Source: Ignavibacteriales bacterium
Lineage (GTDB): Bacteria > Bacteroidota > Ignavibacteria > Ignavibacteriales > Melioribacteraceae
Assembly: GCA_026390795.1 (NCBI GenBank)
Contig: JAPLFG010000003.1
Span: forward strand, 124,001 to 188,000
DNA length: 64,000 nucleotides
Direction: 5' to 3'
Each line of letters starts with the position of its first letter. Within the stretch, counting starts at the first letter, position 1. Of this stretch, positions 47,320 to 55,676 are shown piece after piece. Both the position numbers and the translations under genes were made by a program. The notes beneath the pieces were generated by a model, which was not told where the DNA came from, made no database searches, and was given only the letters and a program-made list of their open reading frames with translations.

Positions 47320-48137
47320 ATTCGGTTCCTTAATTCTCCAATTGTAAACATTGGCTTCTCAATTTTCTCTCTTAAAACATCAATCATATTTTTAGGCAAT
47401 GAAACCAAGCAGCAAGTTGAAGGTCCCCCGGATTTAGAAACATCAACATTCAGATTCTGATTGTAATTAGGAAAAAGATTCGCACTCTTAGCCAGCTCTG
47501 CAAATTCATGTGAGATTCCTTTTGACCCGACGGGGAGTATATCATGTATAAAATCTAACTTACCAAGTTCATTAATAGTACGCGGGTCAGCTATTTCAGA
47601 ATCAGAAAAGACTACTTTAAATTCCGGTGCGGATTTTGGAATACCAATGCAGACAACAGAATCTCCCGCAATACTGTTGCCGGGTCTAAAATCTTTCTTC
47701 TGAATCAATCCAATGATTACAACACCCATTCCTGTTTGAATTGTTGCAACGTTATCCTCCGTACTACCTGTGATAATAATATTACTGTTCATCCCGGCGT
47801 CAATTGCTTCATCTTTCACGCCGCGGATTATTTCTTTTCCCGTTGGTTCCATTTCAACTGAAAGTACATCTACAACTAAAATCGGAACGGCACCCGAAGC
47901 TAGAATTTCCATAATCGGAACACGGGCACCTAAACGACCTAAGTCATAACCGGAAGAATAAACAGTATCAAGTTTTTTTGGTCCGATGCCGCCGTCAGAA
48001 TCACAAGCTACAATCATCCAGAAATCATCTGTAAATTCAGTAATTACTAAATCCCGCACCTGGCGTACTTCAAATCCATCTCCTGCTTTTTTCCCCTTCA
48101 ATTGAATGTATTTATTCAAAATTATTTCTTCGATCAT
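47316..48137 (-). CDS. cblS: PurM/AIR-synthase superfamily kinase, alpha-ribazole kinase (CblS)-like
   Basis: Cytoplasmic protein of 273 residues with the AIRS fold pattern: VACDSDGGIG at 43-52, EMEPTGKEII at 95-104 and TGSTEDN at 123-129, then a C-terminal half ending in CCLVSLPKNM. It is shorter than PurM or ThiL. From memory of the family, the CDSxGGIG, EMEPTG and TGSTE motifs are those of CblS, the Firmicutes kinase that phosphorylates alpha-ribazole for cobamide assembly. The neighbouring S component resembles CblT, the cognate transporter, which strengthens the call. Other small-molecule kinases of the superfamily remain possible. Start and stop both touch neighbouring genes, so the genes are translationally coupled. 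Confidence 0.62.
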   Translation of the reverse strand: MIEEIILNKYIQLKGKKAGDGFEVRQVRDLVITEFTDDFWMIVACDSDGGIGPKKLDTVYSSGYDLGRLGARVPIMEILASGAVPILVVDVLSVEMEPTGKEIIRGVKDEAIDAGMNSNIIITGSTEDNVATIQTGMGVVIIGLIQKKDFRPGNSIAGDSVVCIGIPKSAPEFKVVFSDSEIADPRTINELGKLDFIHDILPVGSKGISHEFAELAKSANLFPNYNQNLNVDVSKSGGPSTCCLVSLPKNMIDVLREKIEKPMFTIGELRNRI

Positions 48138-48138
48138 C

Positions 48139-48672
48139 TTACGCCACCATCTTGCTTTTATTGATTATCATATAAGCCGTTACAGCTATAAATACATTAA
48201 TGATTGCACCGATTGTTAACGGTAGTATTAGAGCAGCCGTCAATCCAATTCCGCCAATTGGAATTACAAGTAACGAAGAAACGGGTCCGTTAAGAATTAC
48301 ACCAATGAAAGCGCCGAACCATATATGAATCTTTTTTGAAACTACAGCAAAAATTGATACCCATGCAGCCATTTGTACAGCAATAAATAAATGCATCGGA
48401 AAACCTAGTGGAAAACCTGTAGTTAGCGCTGTAAGTAAATGTCCAAGTGCGGCAACTATTGCCCCTTCTCTCCACCCGAAAGCTATGGCGGAGAAAAATG
48501 CGAATGCCGCATCAAGGGCAACCGTTCCGGTTGGACTTGGAACTTTTACCATCGCACCGACTGCACTCATTGCAATAAAGATTGCCATCCTTGCAATACG
48601 TTTCGAAGACCAAAATGATTTCTTCTCATTAATACTTATTTCTTCTTCAGGAATTGGGGTTAATATTGTCAT
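48139..48672 (-). CDS. cblT: ECF transporter S component, CblT-like (alpha-ribazole/cobamide precursor)
   Basis: Small integral membrane protein of 177 residues with five or six helices, the substrate-binding part of an ECF importer. The region KVPSPTGTVALDAAFAFF and the block GHLLTALTTGFPLGF followed by HLFIAVQM fit the CblT group predicted and shown in Listeria-type bacteria to import alpha-ribazole. It lies 1 nt from both the GntR gene and the kinase gene. Without a substrate assay the ligand could also be cobinamide, a benzimidazole or another riboside. Confidence 0.68.
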   Translation of the reverse strand: MTILTPIPEEEISINEKKSFWSSKRIARMAIFIAMSAVGAMVKVPSPTGTVALDAAFAFFSAIAFGWREGAIVAALGHLLTALTTGFPLGFPMHLFIAVQMAAWVSIFAVVSKKIHIWFGAFIGVILNGPVSSLLVIPIGGIGLTAALILPLTIGAIINVFIAVTAYMIINKSKMVA

Positions 48673-48673
48673 T

Positions 48674-49441
48674 TTACCCTTTTGCTACGTTATTAAGTTC
48701 AATCCGAACTTCTTCACCGTGTTTGAAATAAAATTCACATCGATCGCCGGGCATGAATGATCTGGCGACTTCAATTATCTCGTCGTTTTTCGTAAAAGTT
48801 TTTCTAGTTAAAAGAAATATTGGGGTTCCTTTCTTAATTTTCAGTAACTCGGCTTCATATTGATCAGCTTTTACACACGCCAATTTTTCTGTGAAATAAT
48901 CAAATGTTACTTTATAATGTTCATTTAGTATATCAAATAAAGAATTTTGAGATAAATCAAATTTCAGAAGTTTCGGACAAAAAAATTGCGGTATATAAGA
49001 TGTTTGCAATGCAACAGGAATATCATTCAACAAACGGAGCCGTTGAATTCTATATAATTTTGTACTCTTTTTTAACTTTATATACTCTAACGATTCTTTG
49101 CTTTCTATTATCTCTTCCGCAAATACCACACGTGTGATTAGATTAGCATTATTGGTTTTAAACTCCGCCGAAAAACTGAAAGCTTCGGTAAGACCCGTTA
49201 AGATTTTCTTATCAGAGACGAATGTTCCTTTACCTTGAATTCGGTACAAAATTCCTTCCGCCACCAAATCGGCAATTGCCTGCTTTGAAGTATTCCTGCT
49301 TATTCCCAACAATGACGATAATTCATTTTCGGATGGAATCCGTTCTCCAGATTTATATTGCCCGATATCAATTTCTTCTTTTAAGATTTCTTTTAGTTGA
49401 TAATAAAGCGGCATAACACTATTTCTATTTAATTCCATCAA
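48674..49441 (-). CDS. GntR-family regulator with UTRA ligand-binding domain (HutC subfamily)
   Basis: DNA-binding regulator of 255 residues. The winged helix-turn-helix is at about 8-75 (LKEEIDIGQYKSGERIPSEN, SRNTSKQAIADLV, RIQGKGTFV), and the UTRA effector domain fills about 90-240 (YRIQRLRLLNDIPVALQTSY, IFLLTRKTF). HutC-type proteins are usually repressors released by a small molecule related to the genes they control. It sits inside the operon, 11 nt after the binding-protein gene and 1 nt before the S-component gene, so self-regulation is likely. A GTTGTACCAAC palindrome at the operon promoter is a candidate operator. Confidence 0.92.
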   Translation of the reverse strand: MMELNRNSVMPLYYQLKEILKEEIDIGQYKSGERIPSENELSSLLGISRNTSKQAIADLVAEGILYRIQGKGTFVSDKKILTGLTEAFSFSAEFKTNNANLITRVVFAEEIIESKESLEYIKLKKSTKLYRIQRLRLLNDIPVALQTSYIPQFFCPKLLKFDLSQNSLFDILNEHYKVTFDYFTEKLACVKADQYEAELLKIKKGTPIFLLTRKTFTKNDEIIEVARSFMPGDRCEFYFKHGEEVRIELNNVAKG

Positions 49442-49452
49442 TGTTCCTTTAA

Positions 49453-50478
49453 TTATTTCATTTGTGCTTTTCTAACATATGCGACATGTTCTTCATTGAT
49501 TACAAATGGAAGGAAAAAGAACAATTTTGAAAAAGTTGTTTCCATGTTTTCAGGCACCTTATCAATCTTCAATAATTCCACGTCTCCTTCCGCATGGATT
49601 GTCTTGCCAAACAATTCTGCAGCAATCGGTATTTGAGGTCCGGCCTGTTTGGTCTTTGCCGAATTTATATAGCGGACCTTTCCAGATTTTACTGCATTAA
49701 CATTTTGTGCTTCTACTCTTGCAGAAATCTCGAAAGGTGTAGTGGTACCGTAACCAACTTTTTCTCCCTCGAAATATGGTCCGCCTGCTTTATCCCAAAT
49801 CGGAATAAGAATAACATCCGGATTTGCTTTAACAACTTCTTCCCATTTTACAGATGGCGCGATGCCGGCTCTATCAGAAAATATTGGTTCGCCTCCTACC
49901 ATTCTTATCAGTTCTGTGATATAAGAATCTTTTCCGGGCGCACACTTGTAATAATAATTTATTTCATAATAAACACTTACTTTTGGATAGTTTTTATACT
50001 TATTAGCGACAATCTGAAGATTTGATTTTATATCATTAACTAAATTTGAAGCAGACAATTCTTTATCAATCGATTTTCCAAATTCCAAAATCTTCGAATA
50101 GACTTCTTCTAAACTTGATTCATCCATGTGAATCACCTTATAACCATCTTTAAGAAATCTATCTCTTATCTTTGCTTGAACACCTGTACATGTAAGTATA
50201 ATATCCGGATTAAGATCCTTTACTTTTTGGAAATCAACATCCATAAATCCTGCAACGATTTGAAGTTTTCCCTCTTTTACTAAGCGCGGAATTGAATCCG
50301 GGAAAATGCAATATCTGGTGACACCCACTAAATTATCTGTCGCTCCAATGGCTGCAGTTATATTCGTCCAGTTTGGGGCAAGTGAAACAATTTTTAATTG
50401 CTTTTGCGCAGTTATTCCGGTACAAATAAAAAACAGGAAGTAAATCAGAATGATTTTTAGCCTTGCCAATTTCTTCAT
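49453..50478 (-). CDS. BtuF/FecB-type periplasmic binding protein
   Basis: A 341-residue exported protein with an ordinary signal peptide (FFICTGITAQ), no lipobox. Family segments: KIVSLAPNWTNITAAIGATDNLVGVT, VKDLNPDIILTCTG, ELIRMVGGEPIFSDRAG and EEVVKANPDVILIPIWDKAGGP. The BtuF-like N-terminus suggests a corrinoid or corrinoid fragment. No permease-ATPase pair follows it here; it could feed the riboswitch-controlled BtuCD encoded 17 kb away, or capture ligand for the ECF importer. It is the first gene of the long operon and has a strong ribosome site (GAGGAGG) and a recognisable promoter. Confidence 0.85.
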   Translation of the reverse strand: MKKLARLKIILIYFLFFICTGITAQKQLKIVSLAPNWTNITAAIGATDNLVGVTRYCIFPDSIPRLVKEGKLQIVAGFMDVDFQKVKDLNPDIILTCTGVQAKIRDRFLKDGYKVIHMDESSLEEVYSKILEFGKSIDKELSASNLVNDIKSNLQIVANKYKNYPKVSVYYEINYYYKCAPGKDSYITELIRMVGGEPIFSDRAGIAPSVKWEEVVKANPDVILIPIWDKAGGPYFEGEKVGYGTTTPFEISARVEAQNVNAVKSGKVRYINSAKTKQAGPQIPIAAELFGKTIHAEGDVELLKIDKVPENMETTFSKLFFFLPFVINEEHVAYVRKAQMK

Positions 50479-50535
50479 GGAACCTCCTCATCTTGCTATC
50501 AATTAGATTTCTAAAAAAGCCGAACTTGTTGGGTT

Positions 50536-50572
50536 GTTGGTACAACTTATACTATTTATTTCATTTTGTCAA
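50536..50572 (-). promoter_or_regulatory. Promoter and candidate GntR operator of the salvage operon
   Basis: On the minus strand a TTGACA -35 (50567-50572) is followed after 15 nt by TATAAG (50546-50551). Directly adjoining, the palindrome GTTGTACCAAC (50536-50546) covers the expected transcription start. A HutC-type repressor bound there would block initiation. The spacer is shorter than the ideal 17, so the -10 assignment may shift by two bases. Confidence 0.5.
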
Positions 50573-51061
50573 TTATTTTATTTCATGGAAAATTTAAAAG
50601 ACAAAAGGCGTACGACTTGATTCATCATTAATTTGATCTGATACTTAATCCGAATCGTATTCTTCAATTAAATATTAGTGCGTAAAAATTTTTGAGATTG
50701 TCGGGCTTCAATGGATGAATTTCACAAAAGAAAATAAGAAGAGTGAATGAAATGAATAAAAATGTTCGGAATTGATTTCATCTGGAATAAATGAAATTTG
50801 TTTTTATAGGATGAAACAAAATTGATGTGTGGAAATCACTCTTTTCTTTACATTGAATCTGGAAGATAAAATTATTTCTTCAGGTTGTATGGTAGAGGAA
50901 TAAATTTACTGTAAATTAAAAAGCATGCGTTTTGAAAAATCTATAATAGTTGTGGCAATCACCAGTTAAGTTTCAAAATTGAAATTGTTAAAACAGATTT
51001 CGGCTTAAAACCGGAGTAAACCAAAAAAGCTTGATTATATTTAATAATAAAGCTTTTAGAG
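50573..51061. other. Non-coding interval without recognised feature
   Basis: About 490 nt between the salvage-operon promoter and the tRNA-Gln gene. No ORF with homology, no riboswitch and no strong hairpin were seen on either strand. If the 20.6-kb segment is an integrated island, one junction should lie at its right end, next to the tRNA 3' end. Confidence 0.5.
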
Positions 51062-51134
51062 CTGCCCCGTCAGGGGTCGAACCTGAAGTCTTCTGATCCA
51101 GAGTCAGACGTGTTGCCAATTACACTACGGGGCA
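51062..51134 (-). tRNA. tRNA-Gln (anticodon CTG)
   Basis: A 73-nt cloverleaf can be drawn without mismatches: acceptor TGCCCCG/CGGGGCA, D stem GTGT/ACAC with GG in the loop, anticodon stem TCTGA/TCAGA with loop CTCTGGA (anticodon at 51099-51101, complement), T stem TCAGG/CCTGA with loop TTCGACC, discriminator G. The U1-A72 pair is typical of glutamine tRNAs. CCA is not encoded. The anticodon reads CAG codons. Confidence 0.97.
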
Positions 51135-51250
51135 ATAAAAATTCTAGGCAAAAATAATTAACATTACTGCAGAAACCAAACGATCTTCATACGATTAATA
51201 TCTTTTTCAATAATGTATTGACTCTTTTGTAAAATAAATATTTCATAAAA

Positions 51251-51284
51251 AAAGGTGTTCCTTTTTTTAATTAGAAACACCTTT
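51251..51284 (-). terminator. Rho-independent terminator of the repeat lipoprotein gene
   Basis: On the minus strand AAAGGTGTT pairs with AACACCTTT around a 16-nt loop and is followed by more T residues (TTTTTTTA counting the end of the stem). It begins 34 nt after the stop at 51319. Confidence 0.8.
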
Positions 51285-51318
51285 ATAAAGAATACATACC
51301 TATTTAACTATTAATTCA

Positions 51319-54207
51319 TCATTTAACTTTCTGTATTTTTATTGGTGAATTAGATTTAGGGACTATTGATGCTTGTGGTCTTTTCATATTTAGCAAGAAC
51401 GGTACATCATTTATATCCCAGACTTTATCATCGTCAACATCTACTATTTTTATTCTTCCGTTGTTTGAATATGGACCTGAAGCCTGGTCATACGGATAAT
51501 ACCACATAAAGAGTCCAGTAGACGGATAGTTCAACGAAGAAGCATTACTTGCATCTGCAGCTATTGGTGCCCAAGTTACACCATTGTCGAGACTAATATA
51601 GATGTTAACTGTTTGAACTGCGTAACTAGTCCAGGTAATTCCCATCCTATATTTCAGTGCATCTTCTTTGTAAAAATCTTCACCGCTATTCGGATATTTT
51701 ACTTGTATCTTTTTACTTTTATGAATCGAGAAATAGCCGTCTGTAACATCAGAATACGTGGTACCGCCTTTGTCTGCGGAACTTATTCTAATTTTACAAT
51801 TATCAGAACTATCCGGTACAACAGGACTATCCAATCGACCTGGAGCCCATACATAACTACCGTCATCTGCCGTACTATCAGCACCAGGGACAACATACCA
51901 ACTTCCGCCGCCATTTGTACTCCATTCAATTTTTACTTTTTCAGTATTGTCGGCATTCCACTTAATTTCAAACGGATGATATTTTTGATGATCTGTGATA
52001 GGTATATTCGGGTCATTGCCCAACCACTGCTCACCTCCATTTGGACTTATTACAGTAACTTTTGGAGTAAACGATATAATAGTAAAACCAGGGCTATTGT
52101 TGCTCGGCATTCCATTCGATCCTTCATCGGCATTATACACCACGACAAAATATTTATCTGATGGTAATGAGAAGTATGCTTCATAAGATCCTAGTCCCGC
52201 ACCCACTTTTGCTAGTTCGTAAAAAGCTGGATTATTAGCATCTGCTATTCCATTAGTCGTTGTATATTTGATCCCAACATTTTGAATACCACCAGCATCC
52301 CATGTAATCCTAACTGGTTCGCTTGATCTATAAATTGCAGATTGCGGGCCGGTAACCGTTATAAATTTTCTTGGTGAAATTATAAATACAGCATCACTAA
52401 TATCAGAGATGCTGTGATCAGTAGCATCGCTTACGCGTATTTGGCACGAAGTTGAATTCAATGCTTCACCAACATTCCATTCATAGGCGCTACCTGCGTA
52501 ATTATCAACTATGACACCCCAGCTAGCTCCTTTATCGGTAGACAATTCTATTTTTACATTAGCAATTCCGGAAGAATTCCATGTAATATTCTGTGAGGTG
52601 CCTGCTTCCCAATCTTCTCCACCGTTAGGAGTAAGTACTTTGATCGATTTAATAACCTGATTAGAGATCGTAAAATTATTATCTGAAACATCTACTGGGC
52701 TGCCATATGTAGCATCAGTAATTTTAATTCTACATTGTGATGAATTCATATTCGGAATATTATTCCAGAAATATGAACCTGTACTTGGAACTGAATTGGC
52801 AACTGTAATCCAGTCTGCAAGTCCATTGGACGAAAATTCAATCTTCACAAATGGAACGTTCTCAGATTTCCATGTAATCTCCTGGTTTGAACCGCTCTGC
52901 CAGTACTCTCCGCCATTTGGAGTTGTAACCGTTATAAGCGGTGTTGGAGTGATCGCAAAATAATTATCGCTCTCATCAAAAAACGTGGCATCCTGTGCAT
53001 CTGTGATTTTTATTTTACATTTATCGGAAGTAATGTTTGGAACAGGGAACCAATCGAAAGTGCCTTTATTTATAACATTTGTTTCAGAAACCGGATTCCA
53101 TGTTAGACCGCTGTTTGATGTATATTCTATTTTCACAGATTGAATACCATCAGCAATCCATGAAAGAGCTTGGGTTGAACCAGCTATTAATCTTTCTCCG
53201 CCATTTGGAGATAATACTTTTACTGATCTGGTTCCTAAAGTAGAAATTGTAAATACACTATCGGTTACAGCAAATGGTTGACCATCTTTTGCATCGGAAA
53301 TTTTTATTCTGCAATTCTGAGAATTAATTGGTTGAGAATTTATTTGAGTAGGTATCGACCAAGAATAAAATCCAATTGAAGCCGTTGAATCAATAAAATT
53401 CCAGTTTGCACCATTGTTTGTTGTAAACTCAATTTTAACTTTCTCAATATTTTCCGAATGCCAATCAATTTCTTTTACAGTTCCGGCATATAATCTTTCC
53501 CCTCCTTTCGGGGAGGTCACTTGTAAAATCGGTTCCGGTAAAATCGTAAATGGATCTGGGCTTAAAGAATATACAGTTTGATCTTTCGCATCTGTAATTC
53601 TAATTTTTGCAAGAGTAGAAGGTGTATTCGGGATGTGTGCCCAATAATAGACTCCGGTATTTTTCTTATCAACACCAATCAAGTTCCATAACTGACCGTT
53701 ATTTGTAGTGTACTCAATTTTAACTGAATCCACATTTATACTGTACCATTTTATTTGCTGGGCACTACCGGCTTCCCAAGCTTCTTTTCCTATAGGATAG
53801 TCAATTTTCAAAATTTTGTTGGAATTTTTCACAATCGAAAAAGGATTCGCACTCTGTGCACTTATAACTCCATCAACAGTAGCAACTCTAACTCTGCATT
53901 GATTTGAAATATTATTAGGAATTGGGAACCAAGTATAAACACCTGTATTTGCTAAACTATCAACAACTAAACTCCAAGTTGTACCGTTATCGATTGAATA
54001 TTGAATTCGCACCAAAGCAGTTGACGTACCGCTCCATTTAATCTGGTATGAAGTTCCAACAGATAATATATCCCCGCCATTTGGATTTGTTATACTAAGT
54101 GTTAAATCCTCCGGAGATGTAGGGTTGGATGTTGATGAACCATCTTTTAATTTACACGAGGAAAAAATAATTAGGAAAACAAATGATAAATATATTATTC
54201 TTTGCAT
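51319..54207 (-). CDS. Surface lipoprotein with nine Ig-like repeats
   Basis: A 962-residue lipoprotein (lipobox cysteine at residue 18, IIFSSC). The rest consists of nine repeats of about 90-115 residues, each opening with a version of TPNGGE, then a strand like ITWKS, VKIEFSTNNG with a Trp, a GxYxW strand and a CRIKITDA strand, ending near FTI. Repeats 7-9 are the most divergent and longest. The unit resembles the Kre9/Knh-type or Ser-Thr-rich Ig-like domain found in many secreted bacterial proteins. No enzymatic domain or T9SS domain is seen. It is monocistronic with its own terminator and is divergent from the beta-propeller gene. An adhesion or structural role is a guess. Confidence 0.88.
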   Translation of the reverse strand: MQRIIYLSFVFLIIFSSCKLKDGSSTSNPTSPEDLTLSITNPNGGDILSVGTSYQIKWSGTSTALVRIQYSIDNGTTWSLVVDSLANTGVYTWFPIPNNISNQCRVRVATVDGVISAQSANPFSIVKNSNKILKIDYPIGKEAWEAGSAQQIKWYSINVDSVKIEYTTNNGQLWNLIGVDKKNTGVYYWAHIPNTPSTLAKIRITDAKDQTVYSLSPDPFTILPEPILQVTSPKGGERLYAGTVKEIDWHSENIEKVKIEFTTNNGANWNFIDSTASIGFYSWSIPTQINSQPINSQNCRIKISDAKDGQPFAVTDSVFTISTLGTRSVKVLSPNGGERLIAGSTQALSWIADGIQSVKIEYTSNSGLTWNPVSETNVINKGTFDWFPVPNITSDKCKIKITDAQDATFFDESDNYFAITPTPLITVTTPNGGEYWQSGSNQEITWKSENVPFVKIEFSSNGLADWITVANSVPSTGSYFWNNIPNMNSSQCRIKITDATYGSPVDVSDNNFTISNQVIKSIKVLTPNGGEDWEAGTSQNITWNSSGIANVKIELSTDKGASWGVIVDNYAGSAYEWNVGEALNSTSCQIRVSDATDHSISDISDAVFIISPRKFITVTGPQSAIYRSSEPVRITWDAGGIQNVGIKYTTTNGIADANNPAFYELAKVGAGLGSYEAYFSLPSDKYFVVVYNADEGSNGMPSNNSPGFTIISFTPKVTVISPNGGEQWLGNDPNIPITDHQKYHPFEIKWNADNTEKVKIEWSTNGGGSWYVVPGADSTADDGSYVWAPGRLDSPVVPDSSDNCKIRISSADKGGTTYSDVTDGYFSIHKSKKIQVKYPNSGEDFYKEDALKYRMGITWTSYAVQTVNIYISLDNGVTWAPIAADASNASSLNYPSTGLFMWYYPYDQASGPYSNNGRIKIVDVDDDKVWDINDVPFLLNMKRPQASIVPKSNSPIKIQKVK

Positions 54208-54349
54208 TGCTTCCTCTATGTTATTTTCGGTTTGGACATTCTGACCTAAGCAAATTTAATAAAATTCGCTATTTTTAGTAAGAAATTTCTTTCAGAAAGT
54301 ATGCCTAACTTAATTTGCCATTTTACGTTAGATATTGATTGAGGATAGT

Positions 54350-55207
54350 ATGAAACTAAAACATTACCTGTTAATTTTACTTTTTACTGCTATTAAGCTC
54401 GTTTCGGCACAAAATCTGGTATCATTTGGCCAAATTGGCGCTTTTAATGCCGCTAGCTCATTTTCTATAAATCCGGCTGGATTTATTTACGTATCCGACC
54501 CGGGTAAGAATGAAATTATAAAACTCGATACTCTTGGAAAAATAATAAAATCAATTGGAGGATACGGTTGGGGAGAATCTTCATTCGATGACCCCATTGA
54601 TGTTTATGCCAATACATTAAATGTTTACGTCTCCGATAAAAATAACAACCGTATTCAAATGTTCGACAAAGACTTAAATTTTCTTTCTCAATTCTCAACT
54701 CAAAATTCGAATGATGACAGGAATGCATTCCGATATCCAACCGGATCTGCTGTATCAACTCAAGGAGATTTATTTATTTTTGATTCCGACAATAACAGAA
54801 TATTAAAATATAATATGAAAGGAGAATTCCAACTTACCATAGGAGGGTTTGATGCCGGTGCCTATTCTCTTTCATCTCCCAAACAGTTTGCAGTTACAAG
54901 AAATAAAATATTAGTTGTTGATGCAAATTGGTTAGTGGTATTCGATCAGTTTGGCAACGGTATAAAAAAAATTAATTTAGAAATCATTCCGGAAAATATT
55001 AACGCTTCATTTCAGAATATTACGGTAAATGATAAATCGCACATAATTTTGTTTTACGAATCAAATCTTGAGACAGGAAATTTTAACCCGATCACATTTA
55101 AACCGAATATAGATGAGGAGATAGTTGATACACTTGTATTCAACAACAAGCTCTACCTTCTTACAAAGAACTCGATCTTTATTTTTAATATTATTCTAAA
55201 AGATTGA
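54350..55207 (+). CDS. Exported NHL/six-bladed beta-propeller protein
   Basis: A 285-residue exported protein (signal peptide ending KLVSAQ). Several blade-like repeats are visible: GFIYVSDPGKNEIIKLDTLG, NVYVSDKNNNRIQMFDKD, DLFIFDSDNNRILKYNMKG and ILVVDANWLVVFDQFG. This is the NHL-repeat pattern, usually a binding scaffold. The start follows GAGG at about five bases; a TTG 15 nt upstream is less likely. It is the first of four plus-strand genes with gaps of 7-9 nt, so they form a small operon of envelope proteins. The function is unknown. Confidence 0.85.
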   Translation: MKLKHYLLILLFTAIKLVSAQNLVSFGQIGAFNAASSFSINPAGFIYVSDPGKNEIIKLDTLGKIIKSIGGYGWGESSFDDPIDVYANTLNVYVSDKNNNRIQMFDKDLNFLSQFSTQNSNDDRNAFRYPTGSAVSTQGDLFIFDSDNNRILKYNMKGEFQLTIGGFDAGAYSLSSPKQFAVTRNKILVVDANWLVVFDQFGNGIKKINLEIIPENINASFQNITVNDKSHIILFYESNLETGNFNPITFKPNIDEEIVDTLVFNNKLYLLTKNSIFIFNIILKD

Positions 55208-55216
55208 TCTGCTGCT

Positions 55217-55669
55217 ATGCGTTTTCAATATAGACTTGCCTTGTTTTTAGTCCTCTTAATTTGGTTCGCAGGAATATTTGTAGAATGGTTAATTACCCTC
55301 GACAACCATTTTTTATTTGCCCTTCCCTTTCTTCAAAAAACTTACTCGCTAGTCTGTCATCAGGAGAAAGCGAAGTTGATGATATTTAATCATGCTGAGA
55401 CATTAACTTGCGCACGTTGCACCGGAATTTATCTCGGATTATTGCTTGTCTCAATGATTTTTTTATTTAAAGATTATAAAAGAAATTTTCCAATTAAGTT
55501 TTTACTCTACGCATCAATACCAATGATTGCTGATGTTATATTGTACTCGATAAATATCTATCATTACTCAAAACCAGTAGCATTTGTTAGCGGTTTACTT
55601 TTAGGTTCGGTCGGATTTTTATATCTTTACAAAGGATTGAATAATTTAATTATAGAATTGAAAAATTGA
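55217..55669 (+). CDS. DUF2085-family membrane protein
   Basis: A 150-residue protein with about four membrane helices. The conserved DUF2085 pattern is visible: SLVCHQEKAK near residue 47, then TCARCTGIYLGLLL near 70. The CHQ and CxRCxG cysteines could bind a metal or cofactor. No function is established for the family. It follows the propeller gene by 9 nt and precedes another membrane protein gene by 7 nt. Confidence 0.83.
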   Translation: MRFQYRLALFLVLLIWFAGIFVEWLITLDNHFLFALPFLQKTYSLVCHQEKAKLMIFNHAETLTCARCTGIYLGLLLVSMIFLFKDYKRNFPIKFLLYASIPMIADVILYSINIYHYSKPVAFVSGLLLGSVGFLYLYKGLNNLIIELKN

Positions 55670-55676
55670 GAGCTCA

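Noticed and set aside
47316-48137. Annotation as phosphoribosylformylglycinamidine cyclo-ligase (PurM) or thiamine-phosphate kinase
   Set aside because: The protein is shorter, the context is not purine or thiamine synthesis, and the EMEPTG and TGSTE motifs fit the CblS-type group better.
50479-51061. Searched for a second cobalamin riboswitch ahead of the GntR-containing operon
   Set aside because: No B12 box or core motif is present; a promoter with a palindrome was found instead.
51613-52161. A 182-codon plus-strand open frame inside the repeat lipoprotein
   Set aside because: It mirrors the periodic codons of the Ig-like repeats on the other strand and shows no independent coding signal.
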